In this document: positions 28,542 through 38,165 of the stretch, piece after piece
How positions within the stretch are numbered: the stretch's first letter is position 1
Layout: the number at the start of each line of letters is the position of its first letter
Assembly: GCF_018310695.1 (NCBI RefSeq)
Contig: NZ_JAGXCY010000015.1
Location: 1 to 64,000 of the forward strand
Direction of reading: 5' to 3'
DNA: 64,000 nucleotides
Origin: Paenibacillus sp. Marseille-Q4541
Lineage (GTDB): Bacteria > Bacillota > Bacilli > Paenibacillales > Paenibacillaceae
Made by a program: the position numbers and the translations under genes
Notes under the pieces: model-generated
The model's database searches: none
What the model was told of the DNA's origin: nothing
Seen by the model: only the letters and a program-made list of their open reading frames with translations

Positions 28542-30224
28542 CTATTTCACAGACCAGTTATCAATTCTCCACTGCAATACTTCATTGATGCGATCTTCAT
28601 AAGCCTTAACGTCCAGTTTTTGAATCTCAGAAACATATTCGTTCCAAACTCCATCAAATCCAGATGTATTAGCCAGGATAGCTTTAGGTAAATATTTAGT
28701 AGACAGTTCATTCATCTTTGTACTTGCTATCTTGGCTGGGGATCCTTCTACCAGATCGACAGACCATGCAGGGTAATAAACCGGATTTTCTGGTGGATCA
28801 CTGAAGAAATCCACATAGCTGTTGAATCCATAAGCATCCAGAATTTCCTTGTCAAACGGCTTCAAACTGGCTTGATATTCCTCCGGCTGGTTGCTTGCCG
28901 AAGTTGCATTCCCATCACTGAAGTATCCTTCCATCTTCGGTGCAGTTGCATAGAAAGCATCTGCTTTATTAGTAAGCTTCCAGGCTGCATCCGATGCATT
29001 GTCACGCTGTTCTTGCGTTTTCATGAAACGTCCTTCGTCATTGACGTAATAGTCCTCATCCTCAATACCCCAAGTAAGTGTTTTTTGCCAATCTTCTTCA
29101 ATTAGCTTGTCAAGCACTTTGATAATCTTTACAGGATCTTTGGCACTTACGGTAATGCCAAAACCATTGTTCAGATTCAGCGCTGCGCGGTCACGATAGT
29201 AGTCTTTCGTGTTGGTGTCATATACAAGCGGAAATCCTACATAAGTTCGTTCGATTTTATCTTGCGTTCTCAAGGAATCCTCCGCGCTGCCGAAGTTCCA
29301 GTGCTGATCGAACATACCGAGTACTGCGCCACTGGACAATTTAGCCATGTACTGATCATAGTTTTGTGCAAATGCTTCCTTGTCAAGCAAACCTTGGGCA
29401 TTGATTTCATTGAGCTTCTGATAATACGTTTTGGCATAATCCTTGTCCGCAAAAATTTCCGCCTTGCCATCATTTACAACCACACCACCATCATTCGGAT
29501 GACCGATCAAATGTTGCGGTGCGTTCAGCAAACCCCAGTTTTTCCAGTCATAGTTCAGCACCTCAAAACCGATGGTTGGCTTCCCGTCAATGGTTGGATA
29601 CTTTTCCTTGTATTTCGCGATCAAGTCAAAATATTCGTCCAGCGTTTTTAGTTTCGGATAACCAAATTCTTTCAATACGGCTTTTTGAATCCAGAAAGCG
29701 GGGCCGCTGTAATAGGTGTCGGACACTTCACCGTTGTATGCACCGTAGTTGGGTAGATAGTAGATATGTCCATCATTAGGATCTTTCATCTGATTCCAGT
29801 ACTTCTCATAATGCTTCTTCAGATTAGGTGCGTGTTCCTCAATCAGGTCTTCCAGCGGAATCACCGAACCGGCTGCCGTCAGCTTGGTATCCGCAGAGAT
29901 CAGGTCAGGATAATCTCCACCGGCAATCATGACGCCGAGCTTCTGGTTTTTGTCACCGGCCAGAAATTCGAATTTGAAAGTAACACCAAGTTCATCTTTG
30001 ATTTTTTTGTAGATTTTGTTGTCTGCAGTTGGTTGCTGTCCGGCTTCATTCAGGAATACTGAGATTTCTATCGGACTGTCAGACCCAACCTCGCCGCCCT
30101 TACTGTTTGCATCGCCGCTGTCTGGATCACTTGCACTGCCGCCTGAGCAGCCTGCTAACGCAACGCTCAGCGATAACAACAGTGTTGCTCCCATACGGAA
30201 AAACGGTTTTTTTCTATCCCCCAT
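28542..30224 (-). CDS. lplA: Extracellular sugar-binding lipoprotein (LplA-like)
   Basis: A 560-residue family 1 solute-binding protein. The lipobox LAGC puts the lipidated Cys at 26, followed by a Gly/Ser/Asp linker. A large two-lobed domain follows and it ends ...EVLQWRIDNWSVK. The protein is longer than maltose-type binding proteins and fits the LplA group found with xylan and pectin systems. It would capture xylo-oligosaccharides outside the membrane. Regulator genes upstream (30397-35321) probably control it. Confidence 0.9.
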   Translation of the reverse strand: MGDRKKPFFRMGATLLLSLSVALAGCSGGSASDPDSGDANSKGGEVGSDSPIEISVFLNEAGQQPTADNKIYKKIKDELGVTFKFEFLAGDKNQKLGVMIAGGDYPDLISADTKLTAAGSVIPLEDLIEEHAPNLKKHYEKYWNQMKDPNDGHIYYLPNYGAYNGEVSDTYYSGPAFWIQKAVLKEFGYPKLKTLDEYFDLIAKYKEKYPTIDGKPTIGFEVLNYDWKNWGLLNAPQHLIGHPNDGGVVVNDGKAEIFADKDYAKTYYQKLNEINAQGLLDKEAFAQNYDQYMAKLSSGAVLGMFDQHWNFGSAEDSLRTQDKIERTYVGFPLVYDTNTKDYYRDRAALNLNNGFGITVSAKDPVKIIKVLDKLIEEDWQKTLTWGIEDEDYYVNDEGRFMKTQEQRDNASDAAWKLTNKADAFYATAPKMEGYFSDGNATSASNQPEEYQASLKPFDKEILDAYGFNSYVDFFSDPPENPVYYPAWSVDLVEGSPAKIASTKMNELSTKYLPKAILANTSGFDGVWNEYVSEIQKLDVKAYEDRINEVLQWRIDNWSVK

Positions 30225-30281
30225 AAAGCACCTCCGAATTATTATCTCGCAATGTTGAAAGCCTTTACATTTTGTAATTTC

Positions 30282-30287
30282 ATTATA
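30282..30287 (-). promoter_or_regulatory. Possible -10 of the xylan transporter operon
   Basis: TATAAT on the minus strand, about 58 bases upstream of the lipoprotein start. No good -35 stands at 17 bases (TAGTTT), as expected if an AraC-type response regulator activates the promoter. Confidence 0.35.
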
Positions 30288-30396
30288 AATTTAACTCCCA
30301 TTGCAAACTATATTCGAATTATAGGTCTTTCCGAGAAAAGCTCAGGTTTTCTTTTAATAACCTATACGCAGTGCTTTCTTCTTTGAGGGTACTTGA

Positions 30397-31938
30397 TTAG
30401 ACGTTTTTCTTATATTCATTAGGAGACATGTCCATACGTTTCTCAAACTGCTTTAAAAAATGATGGTAACTGGAGTATCCAACCTTTTCCGAGACATCGC
30501 TATTTTTATACTGATTCATTTGAAGTAGCCGACAAGCCTCCTCAATCCGCAAATTATGAAGCAGTTCATTGAAGCCGATTCGATTTTTTCGTATCAGCAG
30601 TTGTCCCAAGTAGGCTGGATGCAGAAAGAACCGTTCCGCCAGCATCTTAATGGTCAATCCCTCCCGGAAATGCACATGAATATAATCGTTGATATCCTGT
30701 ACGATACCGTGCGCTTCGTAGGTGTTATCCTTGAGCAAAAGTTCGAAGCAGACTCGGCCGCACGCTTGCAGCATATCGATCAAATCATCAAAGGTCAGAA
30801 GGGCTTCATCCAGATTCGGGATTTCGAACAGACGGTTTGAATCTCCTGAATTCTCCGTCAATTGAGCCCCCATATACGCCCGAATTTCATGAAGAAGATA
30901 AATTACGAATTTCCGAGCTTCATCCGGGTGAACCCGGGTCTGCCGAAAGGATTGCTCAATAAACTCAACAACGGACCGATAGATGGCGTGATCAATGAGC
31001 TGGAATGCCCCCAGTATGCGCTCCGACAGCTCTATCTGGTTGTAAAGCCTTTGAAAAGCGTGGTCCTTGAGCGCGTCATAGTCCATAATGCCGTTCCTTT
31101 CCGCATCATAAAAGGCATGCAGTAGCGCTTTCTCTGCTGTTATTCGGGAATTGCTAATGCGAGTAAGGGAGGATTCGGCTGAGCCAATCGCCATAAATGC
31201 ATGAAAGCCCGCCAGATGGCGAGCCAGTGCCTCCAATCGCTTTCTTACAGTTTCTCTCGTTTCCTGACGGGCAGAGGCAACATCGCCAAATACGATGGAT
31301 ACAAGATCATTTCGTAACCGAATCATATAAATGGCATTCCATCCGTACAGTAACTCAGCAGCAAGGCTGCTCCATCGGCCGTACTCATCCCTAGACACCT
31401 GAACCAGGCATACATTCCAGTCATCAGCTGACCGGGAAAGGGATTCCAATAAATGAGCAGCTTCTACGGATAGCACTTTACCCATCAGCGCCTCTTTCAT
31501 CGTTAAAATTTCTTGCTCTCTCTGTGCAATCTGCCCAATATAATGCTGTTCTTGCTCCTTGATCAGTTCCTGAGCCATCCTGCTAATCTCGGACACCGCC
31601 TGTTCCTCATCTAGTGGTTTGAGCAGATAACGGGAAACTCTGAATTTAAGTGCCTTTCGCGCATATTTGAAATCGCTGTACCCAGTGAGAATAATAAATT
31701 TGGTTGACCAGTTGCCCCTACGACGACATTCCTCAATCATCTCCAGTCCATCCATAACCGGCATATGTATATCGACCATGACAAGATCCGGATCCAGCTC
31801 ATCTATTCGTTTCAACCCTTCCGCACCGTTTCTGCAGGCCCCACACACTTCGAAACCAAGACTTTCCCATGGTATCCATAACTGCAAGCCTTCGAGCGCC
31901 AAGGGTTCATCATCAATCAACAGCACTTTAAACGCCAT
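30397..31938 (-). CDS. YesN-type response regulator (receiver plus AraC HTH)
   Basis: 513 residues. The receiver domain (1-120) has acidic pair D9/D10, phospho-acceptor D56 (MVDIHMPVMDG) and K107 in RYLLKP. A middle region without a recognised fold (about 150-400) follows, then an AraC double HTH at about 410-510 with SEKVGYSSYHHFLKQFEKRM. It overlaps the kinase gene by 11 bases, so it is most likely its direct partner. It probably activates the lipoprotein-permease operon just downstream. Confidence 0.9.
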   Translation of the reverse strand: MAFKVLLIDDEPLALEGLQLWIPWESLGFEVCGACRNGAEGLKRIDELDPDLVMVDIHMPVMDGLEMIEECRRRGNWSTKFIILTGYSDFKYARKALKFRVSRYLLKPLDEEQAVSEISRMAQELIKEQEQHYIGQIAQREQEILTMKEALMGKVLSVEAAHLLESLSRSADDWNVCLVQVSRDEYGRWSSLAAELLYGWNAIYMIRLRNDLVSIVFGDVASARQETRETVRKRLEALARHLAGFHAFMAIGSAESSLTRISNSRITAEKALLHAFYDAERNGIMDYDALKDHAFQRLYNQIELSERILGAFQLIDHAIYRSVVEFIEQSFRQTRVHPDEARKFVIYLLHEIRAYMGAQLTENSGDSNRLFEIPNLDEALLTFDDLIDMLQACGRVCFELLLKDNTYEAHGIVQDINDYIHVHFREGLTIKMLAERFFLHPAYLGQLLIRKNRIGFNELLHNLRIEEACRLLQMNQYKNSDVSEKVGYSSYHHFLKQFEKRMDMSPNEYKKNV

Positions 31939-33766
31939 TGTCCCTACCTCCTTTTTCAGCCTGGCGTTCCAGCAGATGCAATGGAATTTCGAAGGACACC
32001 TCAGTCCCTTCTCCCATTCTACTCACCAGGCTAAAATTCACTTTATCGTCATAATATAATTCGAGACGTCGATATACGTTGCGCAGGCCAATATTGCTTC
32101 CTCCGCTCTCCTCCTTGCTTCGCATATGGTACAGAACCTCTTGAAGCCGCTCCTTTTCCATGCCCTTACCATTATCGGATACAACTACGCGAAGGTGATC
32201 GCTCGTGACTTCAGCTCGAATATTCACAATGCCACGCCCCTCAATAGCCTGTATGCCATGTTTGCAGGCGTTCTCTGCCAATTGCTGGATACTCATTTTT
32301 GGTATTTTATATTGCCCCGCCTCATCTTTGATGTCAATGTAATATTCAAACTTGTCCCGAAAACGGAATTTCTCTATCCCCAAGTACATTACTGTAAAAC
32401 TCATTTCCTCTTCCAAGGTGACTAAATCTTCCTTCCAATTCAATAGTCGGCGAAGGAGCTTGGACAGGTCCTTAATGATATCCTTGACATCTACATAATT
32501 GTTCTTAGTGCTGACCACAAGCAGAGCATTCAGGGTATTAAATAAAAAATGGGGATTCATTTGGCTTTGCAATAAATTAAGCTCGGCGCGAATCCGTTCG
32601 GCTTCCTGACTCCGCTGCTGAATTTCCAGCTTGTACACATTGTTGATCAATGAGTGGATCTGAGCGGTCATCATATTGAAATTGCGGATCAAATGACCAA
32701 TCTCATCTTGCCCACCGTCAATGTTGATCAGATGGAATTTCTCGTTCCCCACCTTCTGCATGTGTCTGGACAAGCGCTTCACCCGATAATTGTAGGATCG
32801 CAGCATGACATAGATGAAAATCGATGTGATCAGAGTAATGATCCCGGCTAACATACCGAAATAAAGCTGCATGGATAGCATTGCTTGTTTGACACGCGTT
32901 TCCTGGGGGACGCCGATCAGCTTCCAGCCTTTCACATAACTTGCATTGCCAATCGGGACGATATGTAGGTCTTTGTCTGCCGCCTTGCTCATATCGAACA
33001 ACGCATAATTGCTGCTCACCTCGCCTTGATACTTGTCATCCGCTGACACGATGATTTGATCTTGGGAATTAACCAGATACAGATCCAATGAACTCTTTTC
33101 TCTGGCGATCACGTCATAAAATCGATTGAGGTAAAAATCAATACGCACCAGCTTCTGGTAAGAGCTGTCCGCATTGTAATAGTCCATTTTTTCAATCACG
33201 CTAAAATACGAAGAGGTCGCAGCCTGATCATTGGCTGCCTGATCACGATATGCAAGTACACTCAGAGATTTCCCCGCCGCTTGCCACTGCTTGAACCAGG
33301 TGCTGGAGCGCATCAAACTGTCCAGATAATAATAATCCCCTCCAGACACAATGGTTGGATTGTCGGTGTAGATGCCGATTCGCTGAATCTGGTTGTTCAC
33401 AGGAATATAAGAGGTCACACGATGGCGAAGCTGTTCATCAAAGGTGCTGTAGAAATCCAATTGGCCGTCGTACACCCGATCCATGGATTCGGACAATAGC
33501 TTGTCTGTGATCAAGGCATGACTGACAGCAATGCCGCCGTCAATCATGGTATGGATGTCCTTTCTCGCCCGCTCCAGCGATATTTGCAAATTTTGCTCCT
33601 CCCGTTCCTTGATTAGCACGGACATACGATCCATGAACAAATAATTGCTCGCTATTATGGGAAGCAAAATCCCTATAACATATATCAGCATAAACTTGTA
33701 GTTCAAAGGAATATCGTTCACGATGCTACGAAATCGGAATTTTCTAAACATTTTTGCTATCTCCAT
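31928..33766 (-). CDS. YesM-type membrane sensor histidine kinase
   Basis: 612 residues: two membrane spans (about 23-43 and 301-322) flank an extracellular sensing domain (about 45-300). A HAMP domain follows, then a His_kinase domain with H406 in QMNPHFLFNTLNALL, and HATPase_c with DNGKGM and GGSNIGLRN. It belongs to the LytS/YesM group, which in Paenibacillus and Bacillus senses plant polysaccharide products through binding proteins. It is co-transcribed with response regulators on both sides. Confidence 0.92.
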   Translation of the reverse strand: MEIAKMFRKFRFRSIVNDIPLNYKFMLIYVIGILLPIIASNYLFMDRMSVLIKEREEQNLQISLERARKDIHTMIDGGIAVSHALITDKLLSESMDRVYDGQLDFYSTFDEQLRHRVTSYIPVNNQIQRIGIYTDNPTIVSGGDYYYLDSLMRSSTWFKQWQAAGKSLSVLAYRDQAANDQAATSSYFSVIEKMDYYNADSSYQKLVRIDFYLNRFYDVIAREKSSLDLYLVNSQDQIIVSADDKYQGEVSSNYALFDMSKAADKDLHIVPIGNASYVKGWKLIGVPQETRVKQAMLSMQLYFGMLAGIITLITSIFIYVMLRSYNYRVKRLSRHMQKVGNEKFHLINIDGGQDEIGHLIRNFNMMTAQIHSLINNVYKLEIQQRSQEAERIRAELNLLQSQMNPHFLFNTLNALLVVSTKNNYVDVKDIIKDLSKLLRRLLNWKEDLVTLEEEMSFTVMYLGIEKFRFRDKFEYYIDIKDEAGQYKIPKMSIQQLAENACKHGIQAIEGRGIVNIRAEVTSDHLRVVVSDNGKGMEKERLQEVLYHMRSKEESGGSNIGLRNVYRRLELYYDDKVNFSLVSRMGEGTEVSFEIPLHLLERQAEKGGRDNGV

Positions 33767-33794
33767 CCTTCATTCGTTACTTTTTAAGTCGGAT

Positions 33795-35321
33795 TCATTG
33801 TTGTTTTCTGTATGCAGAAGGAGCCATGCCTGTCATTCGCTTGAACTGACTTACAAAATAGTCGGCATTGTGATACCCTGAATTCACTGCTACATCTGCA
33901 ATGCTGAAACGGCTTTGGCGCAATAGCCGCTTCGCCTCTTCAATCCGTTTATCATTCAAATACTCCCGAAATGCCTTGCCGGTCTGCTGCTTGAATGCTT
34001 GCCCCAAATAATTGGCATTCATATGAAATTTCTGTGCAAGCTCCTGAAGCTGCAACTTCCCCCGGAACTCCTGATTGACATACTGCACTACTCGAAAAAT
34101 CGTGTTGCATTCCTTTTCTTTTCGCTGTTCCTGCAACGACTTCAAAGCTTGGAGGCTTAAATTGAGTGCATATTCCCGAAACGCAGGATATGAGTCAATT
34201 CTGGTAATGCCGCCTGACATATTTTGAACATGAAGCATAAAGCTGTTCACATCCCCATCCAACTCCCTCAGTTGCTTAAGAACACCCATCTCAAGGGCAA
34301 GCAATTGAACCCTGACGTATTCAATATTCGACACAGGCAGTCCTGAGTCTGGTTTAGTAAGCAGCGCTTGCACCTTTATTTCCAACCCGTCCTGTTCGCC
34401 GAACAGAATTGTTTTCATCAGGTTCGTCAAAGCTTTTTGATTCACACCCGACAGGCCATCATTCTGTGGCAAATCCTGATGATGGACGATACCTCCCTCT
34501 TTATGATAACGCTTCCATTTTAGCGCGGATAACGCTTTTTCATACGCTGACCTCATAGCTCCTACTCCGCCTGAATGATGTCCGAATGCTACAATAATTG
34601 ACGTATGAGCAAAGTACATCTCAAACAGACTTCTCCCCAATGTTTCAAGCAGTTTAAGAGAATCCTCTATTTCAGCGGCGAATACGCCAATCCTTCCTTC
34701 GGCATCCGTAAAGGGTTCGGACCAATGGGCCCCAGCAAGACCGTGCATCCGAGCTTGCAGATCCTCTTTGCCGGTATCTGTTTCAATCAGAAGGCAGGCT
34801 ATGTTCTCGTGACCTTCCATTTGCAGCATTCCTTCCACTTCCGCTTCCATTTCACTGCTGTCTTCGCCCTGAAGCAATCGGTTGAACAAACAATTTACAT
34901 ATAAGGCACGCTTTCGTTGACGCAATTCTTCTGAAGCAAGCTCTTCCTGAATTTCACGGCCCATTTGTTCCAATACGGTTTCAATCTCAATTTCATCTAT
35001 TGGTTTGAGCAAATAATCATCGACACGCTGTTCCAACGCTGTTTTCGCATATTCGAAGCTATCGTATCCACTTAATATGACGAATCGCGGTGGTTTAGCG
35101 AGCACTTGCATCGAACGGTCAATCAGTTCAAGGCCACTCAAGGAAGGCATCTGAATATCTGTAAACACCAGAACCGGTTGAAGGCTCTCAATCATGGACC
35201 ACGCGGCATTGCCGTTCTCAGCCTCTCCGCAGATTCGAAAACCGTATTTTCCCCAGTTGACCATGGTTCGCAAGCCCTCTAGTACCCACGGCTCATCATC
35301 TACCAATAAAACATCCATCAT
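33795..35321 (-). CDS. Second YesN-type response regulator
   Basis: 508 residues with the same plan as the regulator at 30397. The receiver has phospho-acceptor D55 (VFTDIQMPSLSG) and DDYLLKP, and an AraC HTH fills about 405-505 with IADVAVNSGYHNADYFVSQF. It is the first gene of the regulatory operon, 28 bases before the kinase. Its sequence is clearly different from the other regulator, so it is not a recent copy. The kinase may phosphorylate both, or one may control the secreted xylanase and the other the transporter; this is inference. Confidence 0.9.
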   Translation of the reverse strand: MMDVLLVDDEPWVLEGLRTMVNWGKYGFRICGEAENGNAAWSMIESLQPVLVFTDIQMPSLSGLELIDRSMQVLAKPPRFVILSGYDSFEYAKTALEQRVDDYLLKPIDEIEIETVLEQMGREIQEELASEELRQRKRALYVNCLFNRLLQGEDSSEMEAEVEGMLQMEGHENIACLLIETDTGKEDLQARMHGLAGAHWSEPFTDAEGRIGVFAAEIEDSLKLLETLGRSLFEMYFAHTSIIVAFGHHSGGVGAMRSAYEKALSALKWKRYHKEGGIVHHQDLPQNDGLSGVNQKALTNLMKTILFGEQDGLEIKVQALLTKPDSGLPVSNIEYVRVQLLALEMGVLKQLRELDGDVNSFMLHVQNMSGGITRIDSYPAFREYALNLSLQALKSLQEQRKEKECNTIFRVVQYVNQEFRGKLQLQELAQKFHMNANYLGQAFKQQTGKAFREYLNDKRIEEAKRLLRQSRFSIADVAVNSGYHNADYFVSQFKRMTGMAPSAYRKQQ

Positions 35322-35370
35322 TCATGTTTTCCCCTTCCCATTGAATTTTCTCTTAGAATAGATACTTATT

Positions 35371-35466
35371 GAAGATAACTGCCCTGTTAACTTAAAGAAA
35401 AAACAGCCGGTCGTTTGAGTGGCTGTTTGCTTGTTCTTATGTAATATCGTTTCTCGTTAGTTGAAT
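35371..35466 (+). repeat. A repeat, complete copy
   Basis: Left end ACTGCCCTGTTAACTTAAAG, stem AAACAGCC/GGCTGTTT, and right end AATATCGTTTCTCGTTAGTT. It lies 17 bases past the stop of the hypothetical gene at 35483. Confidence 0.75.
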
Positions 35467-35482
35467 AAACGTTTTTGCCTCG

Positions 35483-36029
35483 CTACTTAATTATCTTACC
35501 ATCCTTATCATAATATTTATATTTAAATGCATAGGTTTCATCCTTTGATTTAGGTAAGGCGACCCAAGTAACAGACTTCTGGTTAACGTTAAACTCCTGT
35601 TGTACCACTACTTGTTCGTTTACACGTAACTGCATTTTAGCAATATTATTAGCTTCATTTGTTACAATCATAAAGTACAAAGATTCAGCTTCATTATTCG
35701 ACTCTTGAATTAGGTAAGAAGCAAATGGTTGATTTGGACTTTTTTCTATATGTCTCCATTCATAATTCCCCTTATGATTTTTAATAAATTGAATATACGC
35801 AGGATTATTATTAGATAAAAAGCCAACCATCCTTACATCATAAAAATCTTGTATCTTTAATATCTCGATCGATTCATTTTCGTAACCCTTAATAGAAGTT
35901 ATAACTTTTTTTATGGATTCTTCATCATTTCCATACAGTTTTTTTGACCTGTCTATAGAAAAAATGCTAACAATGCAATCAAGATTACGATAATTGAAAT
36001 ATAACAATGCTGTTTTTCTTTAGCAACAT
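35483..36029 (-). pseudogene. Frameshifted membrane-anchored hypothetical protein
   Basis: GGAGAGG at 36033-36039 points to ATG at 36029 (MLLKKNS), but that frame stops early. A second frame supplies a good membrane span, ISIIVILIALLAFF. A third (35483-35980) holds the long soluble part, starting SIDRSKKLYGNDEESIKK and ending YKYYDKDGKIIK. Two frame changes are needed; the second lies in a run of six T. No family was recognised. Either the gene is inactive or the sequence has errors here. Confidence 0.55.
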
Positions 36030-36082
36030 AAACCTCTCCTCTTCTGGAACAGATCTATATTAATTTAATTTTATCAGAAATA

Positions 36083-36112
36083 GCTAAACTATTCTGCCCG
36101 TTGGCTTAATAC
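36083..36112 (+). repeat. A repeat, single end
   Basis: AACTATTCTGCCCGTTGGC then TTAAT. The 120 bases to the next terminator hold nothing recognised. Confidence 0.6.
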
Positions 36113-36237
36113 AGAATTAGAGATATTCAGATCAATAGGACATACATGTACACGTATAAAAATCTTACTCCAAATGGTGCTAATTTTAGGGCTATTCAAC
36201 TGTACACTATCGACAACCATTATTCCAGCGTAACATC

Positions 36238-36282
36238 AATGAGGCAGAATAGAGCTATAGAACTCTATTCTGCCTCATTGAT
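36238..36282 (-). terminator. Terminator after the stalk-domain gene
   Basis: AATGAGGCAGAATAGAG pairs with CTCTATTCTGCCTCATT, a 17-bp stem directly after the stop of the gene at 36292. Confidence 0.75.
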
Positions 36283-36291
36283 TCAATCTGC

Positions 36292-37146
36292 TTAGTTTTC
36301 AACCTCGATTGGATATAAATCATTTAAGCTATCCATATCTTTGCTTCCAAGTATTGTCTCTTTTCCATTAGTAGAGATGTAGCCATACTGGGACTGCCCT
36401 GAATGTGCTGAGATGTTATAGAAAAATAACCGGTCATTGGTTTTAGGGCGTTGTCCTACTTCACTGGATATGCCAGTGTTGGGTAGAAACGAAATTATAT
36501 TTTTACTTCCGCCCATTTTTCCACTCCATGTAAGCCAAGTTGCATTTGATTTAACCTCGTAATAATTGATAATTCCGTTTTCTATCGTAAAAAATGAGTC
36601 TGATTGTCCTTCAGGGAAAAGTAACTGAAAGGATCCGGCACTGCTTCCTCCTGGAGTAAGTTCTTTTAGAGTAGAAATTTTCGGAATATTAATCGAAGCA
36701 ACGCGGGCTGTTGTTAAGTCCGTTGAACCCAAATCTGCTTTTGTCTTGTCATTTATCTTTGCTATATGAACAGTTTTTGTAGTGGAATTCCAAGCTACAT
36801 CACTATTGAAATTTTCAGCGATAAAACGAATAGGAACCATTACTCGATTATTTTTAATTAGTGGTGATCCTGGTTCATTTTGATTACTTACACGAAACGT
36901 CATTTGCTGAGTAGGGTCAGCAACTACAAGTGTTTTAGTTTTGTTGTTCCAACTTTTTATGATAATTCCTTCGATCTGTTCAATACTTCTCAACGGAACA
37001 TAAGTCGTGCCTTTCTGAATAAAAGGAGCACTGTCTGTTTTAGCTGTATTGCCATTAATAACTAGTGATATAGGTGTGGCTGCTTGTACCGTTGACGCTA
37101 CAAAAAATAAAGCAATGAAAGAAAGAAGAAATGATTTCCATTTCAA
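36292..37146 (-). CDS. Secreted protein with copper-amine-oxidase-type stalk domain
   Basis: 284 residues: a signal peptide (1-22, cut after VQA), then a stalk domain (about 25-130) with the typical KGTTYVPLRSIEQI and NNRVMVPIRFIAENFNSDV repeats. A C-terminal domain of about 150 residues (GSFQLLFPEGQSDSFFTIEN onward) was not recognised. Stalk-domain proteins are numerous in Paenibacillus and usually attach to the wall or membrane outside the cell. AGGAGG precedes the start. Confidence 0.8.
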   Translation of the reverse strand: MKWKSFLLSFIALFFVASTVQAATPISLVINGNTAKTDSAPFIQKGTTYVPLRSIEQIEGIIIKSWNNKTKTLVVADPTQQMTFRVSNQNEPGSPLIKNNRVMVPIRFIAENFNSDVAWNSTTKTVHIAKINDKTKADLGSTDLTTARVASINIPKISTLKELTPGGSSAGSFQLLFPEGQSDSFFTIENGIINYYEVKSNATWLTWSGKMGGSKNIISFLPNTGISSEVGQRPKTNDRLFFYNISAHSGQSQYGYISTNGKETILGSKDMDSLNDLYPIEVEN

Positions 37147-37381
37147 ATGGATTAACCTCCTTGGTAATTGTATTATTCACTGCATTTAGTATAGAGACGC
37201 AAGATTAATGTACAAAGTTTCTTCATTTATAGTAAATTTGGTTTGAATCGCGGTATTAAATTCACCTAGTTCGTAACAGGACTTCTCCGAATCTAATGAA
37301 ATAATAAGGCGAGACTATTCATTTTTCGTAAATTGATGAGAGAACCGGACCCAGTTGTTGCCGGCGCGTTTCTGTATTATT

Positions 37382-37512
37382 CAACTATCCTGCCCGTTAG
37401 CTTAATGAATAATGGTCGGAAATGATTAGATACTTTTCTAATCGGTAAACGGAACATGTTCTTGCCCCTCGACAAAAATGTAAAAAAAGCCCGATTCATT
37501 ATCAGGGCTAAA
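37382..37512 (+). repeat. Fused A end plus B element
   Basis: AACTATCCTGCCCGTTAGC, then about 25 bases on, GATTAGATACTTTTCTAATC and GGAACATGTTCTTGCC. The hairpin AAGCCC/GGGCTA has an A-run on its left. It follows the gene fragment at 37529 on the minus strand and could terminate it. Confidence 0.7.
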
Positions 37513-37528
37513 TACACTCTCGTATCGG

Positions 37529-37812
37529 TTACTTTTTTATATATTCAACCATTTTCTTATGCAACTCCACCTCAGAACATTGAACGATCCCATTAAAATC
37601 CTGAGGGTCACGGATCAATTTGTTTAAAGCATCTATTCCATATTGCTGAACAACAAATTCCACGAACATATACGAGAACTGAAAACCCTTCATCGTCTCG
37701 AAATCCCAGGTATCATTATCTAATTGTTCAAAAGATGGGATCGCCAAATTGTGAATAGCCTCATATATTTCTCTTTGCCTGAAGTTTTGCTCCAGTACAT
37801 GATTGTAGGACT
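37529..37812 (-). pseudogene. C-terminal fragment of an unknown (peptidase MA-like?) protein
   Basis: The minus strand is open from about 37812 to the stop at 37529, with YNHVLEQNFRQREIYEAIHN then LAIPSFEQLDN and FSYMFVEFVVQQYGIDALNK. The pattern (helix with F.E...QYG...L..LI) resembles the end of peptidase MA-like proteins. There is no proper start: the first ATG-like codon (37747) lies inside the conserved part. The 5' portion is missing. Confidence 0.5.
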
Positions 37813-37837
37813 AGGTGGCTATTGGATTTATCATGCG

Positions 37838-37902
37838 ATAAAAAAGCAGCCTAGCGCTTGCCAGCTGCTCTCCTGAGTTAGATAGAACTAACGTTTCCCG
37901 TT
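37838..37902 (+). repeat. A repeat, right part, diverged
   Basis: AAAAAAGCAGCC, CTTGCCAGCTGCT, then GAACTAACGTTTCCCGTTCG. The left end is lost. The remaining sequence to 38165 shows no gene. Confidence 0.55.
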
Positions 37903-38165
37903 CGAGCAAATGTTTGACCATGAAAAAGAAAAAAACGCCCATACCGTTGTGGACGCTCTCCTATGATTCCGGCGTTCTGGCAAAGTATCTTCACCATAAA
38001 CACCTCGTTTGGACCTCAAATTGCTATAGTAGTTCAGCCATGTAATCGCTCTTGTCCAATTCGAATTTTAGATACAACGGGTGCCGATGAGAAACTCAGG
38101 TATGTTGCATGGAGTTGTGCCTAATCAGGGCTAAAAACTACTTCTTTGTTCAGAATCATATTTGT

